Shown here in pieces: positions 9,354-17,637 of a DNA stretch of 64,000 nucleotides (position 1 is the first letter of the stretch; every line of letters starts with the position of its first letter). A program made the position numbers and the translations under genes. The stretch lies in assembly GCF_019308285.1 (NCBI RefSeq), contig NZ_WWEM01000009.1, positions 1 through 64,000 on the forward strand, in the 5' to 3' direction. A model generated the notes under the pieces. The model worked only from the letters and a program-made list of their open reading frames with translations, searched no databases and was not told the DNA's origin. Origin of the DNA: Flavobacterium quisquiliarum. Its GTDB lineage: Bacteria; Bacteroidota; Bacteroidia; Flavobacteriales; Flavobacteriaceae.

Positions 9354-11594
9354 TTAGTTTTTCACAATCTTACTCGTCATTTTAAAAACCAGTTCTCCAC
9401 CTGATGCAATTTGATCATGTGCAAAAAATAAAGAATTCAATTTTTTTCCATTTAAAGTGACTGATTCAACATATTTATTTTGAGGACTATTGTTTATTGC
9501 CTTTACAATCAATTTCTTTCCATTTTCCAAATCGATAGTTACTTTATCAAATAATGGTCTTGAAATTGTGTACGTTGGATCTCCCGGAGCAACTTGATAG
9601 AAACCTATGGCATTCAGAATATACCAAGACGACATTTGTCCACAGTCTTCATTACCACTTAAACCATCTGGGGCATTCCGGTATTGCTCTTTCATGATTT
9701 TATCTGCTAGTTCCTGAGTTTTATATGGTTTGCCGATATAATTATAAAAGTAGATAATATGATGGCTTGGCTCATTTCCGTGAGCATATTGTCCAATTAA
9801 TCCCGAAATATCTGCAGATGCTTCTGAACCTTCGACTTTTGCAGTCGTATTAAAAAGAGCGTCTAGATTTTTTTCAAAAGATGATTTTCCGCCCATTAAA
9901 TCTATTAATCCCGGAACATCTTGAGGTACAAACCATGTCCATTGCCAAGCGTTTCCTTCACAATAGGGACTGTTCATGTGATCTGAAAAGGAAGGATTAA
10001 ATGGGCCAATAAATTTTCCATTACTGTCTAAGGCTCTCATAAAACCAGTTTCTTTATCAAAGTATTTTTTGTAGCGCATACCACGTTCCGAAAGCCATTT
10101 ATAATCATTTGATTTTCCCATGTCTTTGGCAACCTGTGCCAATGCCCAGTCATTATAAGCATATTCCAAGCCTCGTGAAGTAGCATAAATCACATCTTTG
10201 TCTGCCGGAATAAAACCCATTTCCTCATTGTATTTTTTTCCTTTCGTCATCAGCCATTCCCAAATAGCAGGATGATTTACTTTTACTCCTGTTGTATCAT
10301 AAGGTATTGACCTCATCATGGCTTTGTAAGCCAATTCGGTATCATAACCACGTATGTTTTTACTATAAGCATCTGCAATTACTGATGTCGCGTGAGCACC
10401 AATCATGGTTCCAGTATAGTTGGCAGCCAAATCCCACATTGGCAGTAAACCTCCCTGCTGGTATTTTAGCAGAAGCGAGTTAATAAATTCATTTGTTTTT
10501 GAAGGACTAATTAAATCAATCAAAGGCATTTGTGCTCTGTAAGTATCCCAAAGCGAAAAAACAGTATAATAGGTTCCTGAGGAAAGTGTATGAATTTTAA
10601 GGTCTTGTCCGCGGTATCTTTGATCTACATCCGAATAAGTTGACGGATGAATAAAAGCATGATACAATCCTGTGTAAAAAATAGTTTTCTGTTCATTTGT
10701 TCCGCCTTCAATTTTAATTTTCTCTAGTTGCTTTTCCCATAATGCTGCCGCCTGTTGTTTCGTTTTATTAAAATCCCAATTTGGAATTTCGGCCTCCAGA
10801 TTTTGCAATGCTCCTTTTTCATCTACTGGAGAAATCCCAACTTTTGCTTGTATTGTTTCAGGATTTTCAAAATAAAGAACCGCTTTGATATGATCTGCTT
10901 TTAACTGTTTTCCAGATACTGCTTTGTTATCCTGATACAATTCAACTTTAAAAGGTTTATTGAATTTTGCATGAAAATAAACATAATCTCTTTTCGACCA
11001 GCCTTCTGTTAATCGCATTCCTCTAATTTCGGTATCACTAATAATTTCTATTGAAGATTCCAAAACCTTTTGATTGTGCAAGTTATGATGCAGATCAATA
11101 ATAATTCCTGCTTCTTTTGAAGGAAAAGTATATTCGTGAAATCCAGCTCTAGTTGATGCCGTCATTGAGGCTTTTATACCATTATCAAAATTAACGGTAT
11201 AAAAACCCGCTGAAGCCTTTTCATTTTTATGCGAAAAGTTCAGCGGATAATATTCTTTCAGATTTCCATTTTTCAATTCCAGTTTGCCCAAAAAAGGTGT
11301 AAAAAGAAAATCCGCAAAATCGGTCATTCCTGTACCACTCAAATGTCTATGTGAGAATCCTAAAATACTGGTATCTTCTGTGTAATAACCACTGCAGGCA
11401 TCCCACTCCAACGTTCTGGTATCTGGACTTAACTGCACCATTCCAAAAGGAACTACTGCTCCTGGAAAGGTATGTCCATGTCCGCCAGTACCGATAAACG
11501 GATTTACAAATTGCAACAATTTTTGATTGGCATTTTGCGAGGAAATTCCAAGTGAAAATGCAATAAAAAAGATCGATAAAAATATTCTTTTCAT
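9354..11594 (-). CDS. GH92 exo-alpha-mannosidase
   Basis: GH92 enzymes are calcium-dependent inverting exo-alpha-mannosidases, in Bacteroidota usually acting on mannans or high-mannose N-glycans. Signal peptide 1-20 (FSLGISSQ), N-terminal beta-sandwich starting FVNPFIGTGGHGHTFPGA with VPFGMVQLSPDTR, then an alpha/alpha barrel from about residue 270. Signatures are SLWDTYRAQMPL, GNAWQWTWFVPQDV, GNEPSHHIIYFYNY and GNEDCGQMSSWYILNA; the last two are the family's active-site loops. The length of 746 residues is normal. It follows the unknown lipoprotein by 76 nt. Linkage specificity (1,2, 1,3 or 1,6) cannot be told from the sequence. No lipobox is seen, so it is probably periplasmic. Confidence 0.95.
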   Translation of the reverse strand: MKRIFLSIFFIAFSLGISSQNANQKLLQFVNPFIGTGGHGHTFPGAVVPFGMVQLSPDTRTLEWDACSGYYTEDTSILGFSHRHLSGTGMTDFADFLFTPFLGKLELKNGNLKEYYPLNFSHKNEKASAGFYTVNFDNGIKASMTASTRAGFHEYTFPSKEAGIIIDLHHNLHNQKVLESSIEIISDTEIRGMRLTEGWSKRDYVYFHAKFNKPFKVELYQDNKAVSGKQLKADHIKAVLYFENPETIQAKVGISPVDEKGALQNLEAEIPNWDFNKTKQQAAALWEKQLEKIKIEGGTNEQKTIFYTGLYHAFIHPSTYSDVDQRYRGQDLKIHTLSSGTYYTVFSLWDTYRAQMPLIDLISPSKTNEFINSLLLKYQQGGLLPMWDLAANYTGTMIGAHATSVIADAYSKNIRGYDTELAYKAMMRSIPYDTTGVKVNHPAIWEWLMTKGKKYNEEMGFIPADKDVIYATSRGLEYAYNDWALAQVAKDMGKSNDYKWLSERGMRYKKYFDKETGFMRALDSNGKFIGPFNPSFSDHMNSPYCEGNAWQWTWFVPQDVPGLIDLMGGKSSFEKNLDALFNTTAKVEGSEASADISGLIGQYAHGNEPSHHIIYFYNYIGKPYKTQELADKIMKEQYRNAPDGLSGNEDCGQMSSWYILNAIGFYQVAPGDPTYTISRPLFDKVTIDLENGKKLIVKAINNSPQNKYVESVTLNGKKLNSLFFAHDQIASGGELVFKMTSKIVKN

Positions 11595-11670
11595 TAACTG
11601 TATTTAAAGGTAAAATCAGAATTAGCACAAAAAATCTAACTTCTTACGAAATTAGTATAAACGAAAATTA

Positions 11671-12570
11671 TTATGGAGTTCCCATAATGTCAATCGACTC
11701 TGAATCATCTGATCCATTTTTTGTAATAGAAAAATTAGCAGAAGCAGGACATCTCATATCTGTATAACGTTTAGTGGTCATTGGTGCTTCATAAATAACT
11801 CCATCAACTTTTCTAAATAAAACTACTTTATTCCATTTTCCGCCTACCACTTTAGCTTTTGTTGCCTGAACAGGTTTTCCTTCATTTGAAACCTGATCAA
11901 TGGCATTTACTCTTTTAAAAACTGCTTTGATACCAGGCTGATATCCTGCAGTATCAAAATCTTCCTCATAGTGTTTTCCTGCTCCGTCAACTATAAAACG
12001 AATTTTCTTAGCACTAATAACTTGAACACTCATTGTAACAGTTTCTCCTGGATACCAGTAATATCTTTTTTCAGCTGGAGCATTTTTATATAAAGCCGCT
12101 TCTTCCGATTTATAAGCGGTTCTTCTTAAAAATGGTCTGAACGCTTTTCTGTCTGCACTAACAGCACCATTATCATCTTTAATAACTTCCCAAGTTAACC
12201 CAATATCTGTTTCTTGTCCATCTGAAGTACCTCCAAGATAGACAGATGCATTGTCTAAAAATTGAGCAGGTTTTGCAGGATTTACTCTGTTAGGATCATC
12301 TATCAGAGTAGGAACAATAAATTCTCCTTTAATTCCAAGCCAGTAATCTTGGCTTGACATTGCTTTTCGATAAAAGGCTCCCTGAAAACAAGGACTTGTA
12401 GTTGCAGGTAGCACCTCATCAATAAATCCTGTTTGAATCTGTTCTTCTAAGCTTTTTTTTATAACAGGCTGAACAGGTTCATAGTTATCACTGGAGCATG
12501 AAATATAAGCAATGCTTGATATAATGACTGCTGCAATGACAAATTGTTTTAAAATATATTCTCTTTTCAT
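11671..12570 (-). CDS. Unrecognised PUL lipoprotein, paralogue B
   Basis: Same unrecognised family as 5958-6839. Lipobox AYISC (Cys25) is followed by SSDN, an acidic tail compatible with surface export. Conserved blocks: TSPCFQGAFYRK, DYWLGIKG, FLDNASVYLGG, QETDIGLTWEV, KAFRPFLRRTAYKS, YYWYPGETVTMSVQ, KRVNAIDQVSNEGKP and TDMRCPA, ending SIDIMG. It begins 6 nt after the stop of the GHL10 lipoprotein gene, so the two are almost certainly co-translated. This tight pairing suggests that the two proteins act together on the same glycan. Binding protein and enzyme remain equally possible. Confidence 0.75.
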   Translation of the reverse strand: MKREYILKQFVIAAVIISSIAYISCSSDNYEPVQPVIKKSLEEQIQTGFIDEVLPATTSPCFQGAFYRKAMSSQDYWLGIKGEFIVPTLIDDPNRVNPAKPAQFLDNASVYLGGTSDGQETDIGLTWEVIKDDNGAVSADRKAFRPFLRRTAYKSEEAALYKNAPAEKRYYWYPGETVTMSVQVISAKKIRFIVDGAGKHYEEDFDTAGYQPGIKAVFKRVNAIDQVSNEGKPVQATKAKVVGGKWNKVVLFRKVDGVIYEAPMTTKRYTDMRCPASANFSITKNGSDDSESIDIMGTP

Positions 12571-12576
12571 GTCATT

Positions 12577-13707
12577 CTATTTTTTTGGGTATGTTTTAGT
12601 GAAATAGTCTGAATTGTATTTTAATCCTTCAAAAAAGAAGAATATTTCTCCAGTTACACCATTGTTTCGGTTCTCATTTACCATCTGATCTAAGAATTGA
12701 TTTGTGGCATTGTAAGTTCCAGATTGAATTAAAACTCCAGCATACAACTTTGAAAGATCTGCACTGTTTTTAACATATTTCACTTGATCTTTTAAGGTCT
12801 GTGAATATGCTGATAGATCGTAACGATAAACTTGCGGAATTACATAATCGCAATATTTTTTATCCAGCCATGTTGGCCAGTCTTGTAAATAATTATCCTT
12901 TGCCCATGGGTGTACGCTTGGAGCCATAGAAACAATTACATTAGATTTAGTAGCTTTTACCGTTTTATATAAATCTCCTAAGAATTCTGTTAGTTTATTA
13001 GCTCTCCAATCTTTCCAAGTAGCATCGTTTTCACTCGTTGGGGGATTTACACCTTTTTCTTTTTTATAAAGCTGCACTGTATAATCATCATAACCTCCTG
13101 CAATTGGCATTGCTGGTAACCTATCATCTCCCTGAATACCGTCTACGTCGTATTTTTTTACCACTTCTAGAATCAGAGATTTCATAAAATTCTGAACATC
13201 AGGATTAATTCCATTCATCCATTCAAATCCGCTACTTGAAGTTAAAAGAGCGCCCGTTTTGTCTTTTGCTGCCCATGAAGGATATTTTGCGATGATGTCT
13301 CCTCCTTGCTTACTATTGGAAGCAGCAAATCCATATTCGAACCATGCGTGTACTTTAATTCCTTCTTTATGTGCTTCGGTAATCATTTCTTGTAAAGGAT
13401 CACGACCTTCATAACCTTCCATAATGGGTTTTCCAAATTCAGTGTTCATCACTGTGCTTGGATACAATGTTCTTCCTTTATTCCAAACCACAGTAAAAAT
13501 ATCTGTAATCCCGGATTCTTTACAAACTCTAACAGTTTCTTTAATATTAGCAGCTGAACTAAGCGCTGGAGAAGCAACATTGGTAACCCAAACCCCTTTT
13601 ATTCCTTTTCCAAGAGTAGGTTTTACTACTGGCTGTACTGGCGGATAATCATTACTTGAAGTACAAGAAACAATTAACGCGCTTAAAAAAATCAAAAACT
13701 TTTTCAT
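12577..13707 (-). CDS. GHL10 glycosidase-like lipoprotein (copy 1)
   Basis: A 376-residue lipoprotein (LIVSC, Cys15) carrying a GHL10 barrel (PF02638, called family 10 glycosylhydrolase-like; not a GH10 xylanase). Blocks: KGVWVTNVASPAL at the first strand, GITDIFTVVWNKGRTLYPS, KVHAWFEYGFAAS, DVDGIQGDDRLPAMP, NVIVSMAPSVHPWA, YCDYVIPQVYR and a closing EIFFFFEGLK. E. coli DigH (YddW), a member of this family, cuts peptide-free peptidoglycan glycan strands, so endo-cleavage of an amino-sugar glycan is a reasonable inference. It is strongly similar to 27772-28899. It starts the second segment of the locus, after the hairpin at 13787-13816. Confidence 0.85.
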   Translation of the reverse strand: MKKFLIFLSALIVSCTSSNDYPPVQPVVKPTLGKGIKGVWVTNVASPALSSAANIKETVRVCKESGITDIFTVVWNKGRTLYPSTVMNTEFGKPIMEGYEGRDPLQEMITEAHKEGIKVHAWFEYGFAASNSKQGGDIIAKYPSWAAKDKTGALLTSSSGFEWMNGINPDVQNFMKSLILEVVKKYDVDGIQGDDRLPAMPIAGGYDDYTVQLYKKEKGVNPPTSENDATWKDWRANKLTEFLGDLYKTVKATKSNVIVSMAPSVHPWAKDNYLQDWPTWLDKKYCDYVIPQVYRYDLSAYSQTLKDQVKYVKNSADLSKLYAGVLIQSGTYNATNQFLDQMVNENRNNGVTGEIFFFFEGLKYNSDYFTKTYPKK

Positions 13708-13786
13708 AATATCAATGTATCAAAATATTTAATGTCCGCTTTTTTCGAATACTGATACTCAATTATCAAACATTATAAATAGTAAT

Positions 13787-13816
13787 AAAGAGGCTGTTTT
13801 TTGATACAGCCTCTTT
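13787..13816 (-). terminator. Hairpin terminator inside the PUL
   Basis: Perfect 11-bp arms (AAAGAGGCTGT and its complement) with a loop of about 8 nt. On the minus strand the stem is followed by U-rich sequence. It sits 9 nt past the end of the SusE-position gene and could lower expression of the downstream GHL10-GH92-GH20-transporter genes relative to susCD. Confidence 0.7.
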
Positions 13817-13825
13817 AAATAATTT

Positions 13826-15679
13826 TTAGAATCCTAAATTATATACTGCCAATTTATCATTTGTCGCAAGGAAAACAACATGAAGCTTGCCATTGATTAT
13901 AGCAAAATCAGCATCAACAGTTCTGTTAGCATTAGTAGCTACAGTAGTTGAAATAATATTCATAATTGGATTGTCTAATGAAGATTGTGAAGAATCTGTA
14001 ATGTCAAACATTCTGAAAATTGCTTTATTGTCTCCAGGAATTATAACGGTTGCCAAATATTTGCGCCCTTTATAAGTAAAAACTCTACCATCTGAAGTTG
14101 GTATTCCGTTAACTTTTGCACCTTCTACCATAGAACTGTTTAAAAAGTTTATTCCATTAAAATTAGTTCCCGAAGCTATACCAACAAATCCCGTATCATT
14201 TGGCTCTATACTATAATAATAACCCGTTCCTGTATAATTGTAGGACTTAATTGTAGGTGTTGGATTCAAAACCCCGCCAGTTACAGTCCAAACAATTACA
14301 TCTGTTTTTTGAGCCATACCCACAGTAATTACCGCATCTCCATCTAAAGATCCTGAAATATTGATTCCGGCAGCTCTTGGTCCATAAGTTAATCCAAGTG
14401 AAGTACCTGTATAGTTAATATAGGCTTGCGGAGCTGTATCATCTTTAGAATTCCATTTAAAAATTTTCAAGGCGGTAGTTGTTGCAGCACCAGCTCCTAA
14501 TTGCACACCAAGAATTTTTCCGTTTGAATCAGTTGCTACTTTACGAATACCTGTTACTGCACCATTGTCAAAATTTGTTCCTGTTTTTGATAATGCATTT
14601 ACATAATTACCGCTTAAATCATAGGCATTAATACCGTAAGTCAATGAAGCTCCAGTAGCCATAGAATGCGAAGTTACCAGTACAGAACCGTTTGAAAAGG
14701 CTGCAGAAGAACCTGCATCAGCAGCTAGCTGTAATTGTGCTTGTGTTCTGGCGAAAACTAATGTTGGATCAATAAGCGCATTTTTGACTGTAAACTCCGT
14801 TTCGACACCGTTAGTTCCTGTAATTTTAACTTTAAATCCTTGTAGCATATTAATACCCGTTCCTGTAAACGCTGGATCAATAATACATCCAAAACCAGGA
14901 TTGATTTGTACAGTCGCAGTACTTAAATTAGTCAATGAAGGCAAAACAGGCTGTACAATATTCTTGGTTGCATCTACAACAACCATCTGAGTCGTTAAAA
15001 TATCATTGATAACCATTGATTGAATTGTCGCTGGCCCTACAGGATCTGATGTAAAAATCACATCATAATAATACTTAGTCACACCATCAGCGCCTAAAAC
15101 TTCCATTTTAAATGGTGGTTTATTTGGCAGTGAAATTGTATAATCCTTTGTACTTCCATTTGTGTAATTAGTCATAGTTCCATTTAACCATGTATAATTA
15201 ACAGCCAAATTTGACACGTTTGTATCAACTGGAATCTCTACAATAATTGTCGTATTTCCAAAATGTACTTTTTCCTGAGGAATTGTCATACCAACCACTT
15301 CCAGATAATTCAATTTTGGAGGTGACTGTACAATTAACTTCCATTTTGTTACGTTTCCATCCTCTCCCTTAACTGTCACGTTTACTGGTTTTGTAAAATC
15401 ATGTGTTACATTATTTTCAAAATCAGTTAAAGAACCATTTGAAACTAAAATCTCTGTTTTAATAGCCGTAAGAGGAACTCCAGGTTTTAAAACCACTTTC
15501 ACTTCATTTGAACCGTCAATTGTAGTGGTGTACAATGTCCCATCCAATTTAAGAGCGACAATTTTTGCTCCTTCAAAAGCACGATTGTCAACTTTATCTG
15601 CTTCACAAGACGAAAAAAGCAGTACTCCTATAAATAAGCACAATAACATGCTTATACTATTTTTTGTTTTTAAAATCAT
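13826..15679 (-). CDS. Surface glycan-binding lipoprotein, DUF5018-type repeats plus beta-propeller-like C-terminus
   Basis: 617-residue lipoprotein (LFSSC, Cys25) with the acidic tail EADKVD that favours surface display. N-terminal half: two or three Ig-like modules typical of DUF5018 proteins (IVALKLDGTLYTTTIDGSNEVKVVL, then VTVKGEDGNVTKWKLIV; later MEVLGADGVTKYYYDVIF and VKITGTNGVETEFTVK). C-terminal half (about 330-617): repeated strands such as SGNYVNAL, GKILGVQLG, DGRVFTYKGRKYLATVI and GKLHVVFLATNDKLAVYNL, which resemble a propeller or DUF4623-like domain. Position directly after susC, susD and the GHL10-like gene fits a SusE/SGBP-B role in binding glycan at the cell surface. The gene starts 5 nt after the previous stop. 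Confidence 0.75.
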   Translation of the reverse strand: MILKTKNSISMLLCLFIGVLLFSSCEADKVDNRAFEGAKIVALKLDGTLYTTTIDGSNEVKVVLKPGVPLTAIKTEILVSNGSLTDFENNVTHDFTKPVNVTVKGEDGNVTKWKLIVQSPPKLNYLEVVGMTIPQEKVHFGNTTIIVEIPVDTNVSNLAVNYTWLNGTMTNYTNGSTKDYTISLPNKPPFKMEVLGADGVTKYYYDVIFTSDPVGPATIQSMVINDILTTQMVVVDATKNIVQPVLPSLTNLSTATVQINPGFGCIIDPAFTGTGINMLQGFKVKITGTNGVETEFTVKNALIDPTLVFARTQAQLQLAADAGSSAAFSNGSVLVTSHSMATGASLTYGINAYDLSGNYVNALSKTGTNFDNGAVTGIRKVATDSNGKILGVQLGAGAATTTALKIFKWNSKDDTAPQAYINYTGTSLGLTYGPRAAGINISGSLDGDAVITVGMAQKTDVIVWTVTGGVLNPTPTIKSYNYTGTGYYYSIEPNDTGFVGIASGTNFNGINFLNSSMVEGAKVNGIPTSDGRVFTYKGRKYLATVIIPGDNKAIFRMFDITDSSQSSLDNPIMNIISTTVATNANRTVDADFAIINGKLHVVFLATNDKLAVYNLGF

Positions 15680-15684
15680 ACTAA

Positions 15685-17637
15685 TTAATTTTTTATTGTC
15701 TGTAATCCTTTGATTTGATCTAAAAATTCAGGCCAGTTAATGTAACATAAATCAAAAATCATAAGTCCTGAAGAATTTTTAAATGCCGATTTAATTGCGA
15801 TTCTTCTTTCAGTATCATTCAAATCTGGCAAACTTAATGAGGCAGATACTGGAATTTTACCATCTAACAAAATATTTCCTAACGTCACATATTTTGCTAT
15901 TTCTTTATCTGTTTTGTAGTAAGTACCAATCATTATAAAATCTAAATTATCTACGTAGCTAGTTTTTGAATATTCAGCTGAATAGAATTTTGATTCTGGA
16001 AATCCTAATACAGGATTGTACTTAAATGTACTGCTAGCCCAGTTTACACCATTTTGATAATAGGTTTCATACCAAGAACCAACATAAGCCGCTAACTGAA
16101 GATTCGGTTTCGTTGAAGCTTTATATTCATTAACTACCTTTCTTACTTTTGAAGCAAATTCTTTGATCAATGTGCTTCTGAAAGTAATCCAATCAATAAA
16201 ATATTTGCCTTCTACCATTTTACCTTCTTGATCTATACTAAAGGCATCATTTGGAAATTGACCAAGTTGCTTTCCTTTTTGCTTAAGATATTCAGCAAAT
16301 TTATTTTTTGACAATTCGCTAAAATCAGCATAAAAATTATCAAAGCGCGTTCTGTCCAATACGATGCCATCTATTGCATAATTATCCAAAACTTCCTTTA
16401 CACGCAAAAGCTGGAAATCTACTACTTCAGGATTTGCAGGATTAACGAAAGCCAAAGCCACACGTTTTCCCTGCTTCGCTTCCTGTCCTACTTTCGATTC
16501 TGAAATTTTTAAAATCTGACCTTTGTCCTCTGGACGCTGCACCATTTCTTCCCATTCAGGATGCTGCTTTAAAACCGCATAATCTTGAGTGGTTACATTA
16601 CCTTCAGTAAAGAAATTAAAACTCACAAACATTTTGAATCCGCCCTTTTTAGCTCCATCTGTCAATTCGCCAAGCAAATCAAATCCATCATCAGGAATCT
16701 TTTTATTTGGGTTTGAAGTATTTGTAAAATAAGGGCTATGCGATAAATTATTTTTTCGGTATGAAACATAACCTTCTGGTCCTTTGACATCTAAAACCAA
16801 ATGTGTGAATCCAGCAATTTTAGCGTTTTTCAACATCGAATCTACAGCGGTACGATTAGTCAGCACTTTTGCATTAGGAAATTGTTCTATCCACAATACT
16901 TTTATTTTTGACTCGACTGCTTCTTTTTCTTTGTGAAAAACGACTAGATTTTCCTCGCTTATTTTTTTTGAGTTATCTAAAAGGGCAATATTGATATAAT
17001 TAACTCCTTTTTGCAGTTTGCAATTTAGAGCTAACTTATTTTGAATATCTTTTTGCCCATTCTGATTGGAAACAACAACCTGGTACTTATGGCCTTCGCT
17101 TTTATTAATTAATTCGCAATTCACAAGAAATTGCTTTTCATAAACAGTAGTAAACTTGTCACGATCAATTTTGAGCTGTGCCGACTGATGACCCAAAATC
17201 TCTTTTAAGTTTGAGATGTTGCCATTTTTTCTAAGTTTGACAACATCTTTCTTTTTAAAATGAGTCTTGAAAAAAGATTCCGCTACTGCATTTTTTGATG
17301 CTTGCACCGCCACTAAATAATTTCCATCTGTTATTTTAGAGCAATCTATTAGCTGATTGGCAAAAACATCAATCACTAAATTGTTCTTGTCAATTAAAAC
17401 TCCAGTTATAGGAAAATCAAGTTTTGAATCTGTTGTTTTAATGAAAACTTTATCATTCGCTTGATTTATGCTTTCAATAGTCAATTCATTTCCTCTTACC
17501 ACTAATGTTGGATCAGAGCTGGCAGCTTCAAGAGTAATTTTATCAGATTGGGCAAAAAGCCCAACCTGACAAAATAAAAAGAATAAATAAACCAAACTAT
17601 TCTTCACTGTGTTTCTTGTTTTACGATTATTGTCCAT
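15685..17637 (-). CDS. Large GHL10-like (alpha-amylase clan) secreted protein
   Basis: Signal peptide VYLFFLFCQVGLFAQ, then about 200 residues of Ig-like strands, then a TIM barrel: AGFTHLVLDVKGPEGYVSYRKN, GGFKMFVSFNFFTEGN, RVALAFVNPANPEV, YAIDGIVLDRTRFDN, LQLAAYVGSWYETYYQNG, DFIMIGTYYKT and a last strand GLMIFDLCYINW. This is the GHL10/alpha-amylase-like plan, but it differs from the two smaller GHL10 proteins in this locus. The frame is open to 17769. I use the ATG at 17637, which overlaps the susD stop by 11 nt and suggests coupling; a GTG at 17607, just after that stop, would give an even tidier signal peptide. It is likely a periplasmic or surface endo-glycosidase of the locus. Confidence 0.7.
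   Translation of the reverse strand: MDNNRKTRNTVKNSLVYLFFLFCQVGLFAQSDKITLEAASSDPTLVVRGNELTIESINQANDKVFIKTTDSKLDFPITGVLIDKNNLVIDVFANQLIDCSKITDGNYLVAVQASKNAVAESFFKTHFKKKDVVKLRKNGNISNLKEILGHQSAQLKIDRDKFTTVYEKQFLVNCELINKSEGHKYQVVVSNQNGQKDIQNKLALNCKLQKGVNYINIALLDNSKKISEENLVVFHKEKEAVESKIKVLWIEQFPNAKVLTNRTAVDSMLKNAKIAGFTHLVLDVKGPEGYVSYRKNNLSHSPYFTNTSNPNKKIPDDGFDLLGELTDGAKKGGFKMFVSFNFFTEGNVTTQDYAVLKQHPEWEEMVQRPEDKGQILKISESKVGQEAKQGKRVALAFVNPANPEVVDFQLLRVKEVLDNYAIDGIVLDRTRFDNFYADFSELSKNKFAEYLKQKGKQLGQFPNDAFSIDQEGKMVEGKYFIDWITFRSTLIKEFASKVRKVVNEYKASTKPNLQLAAYVGSWYETYYQNGVNWASSTFKYNPVLGFPESKFYSAEYSKTSYVDNLDFIMIGTYYKTDKEIAKYVTLGNILLDGKIPVSASLSLPDLNDTERRIAIKSAFKNSSGLMIFDLCYINWPEFLDQIKGLQTIKN

Noticed and set aside
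12577..13707. GH10 xylanase
   Set aside because: The name family 10 glycosylhydrolase-like is misleading. The motifs are those of GHL10 (PF02638), and GH10 catalytic motifs are absent.
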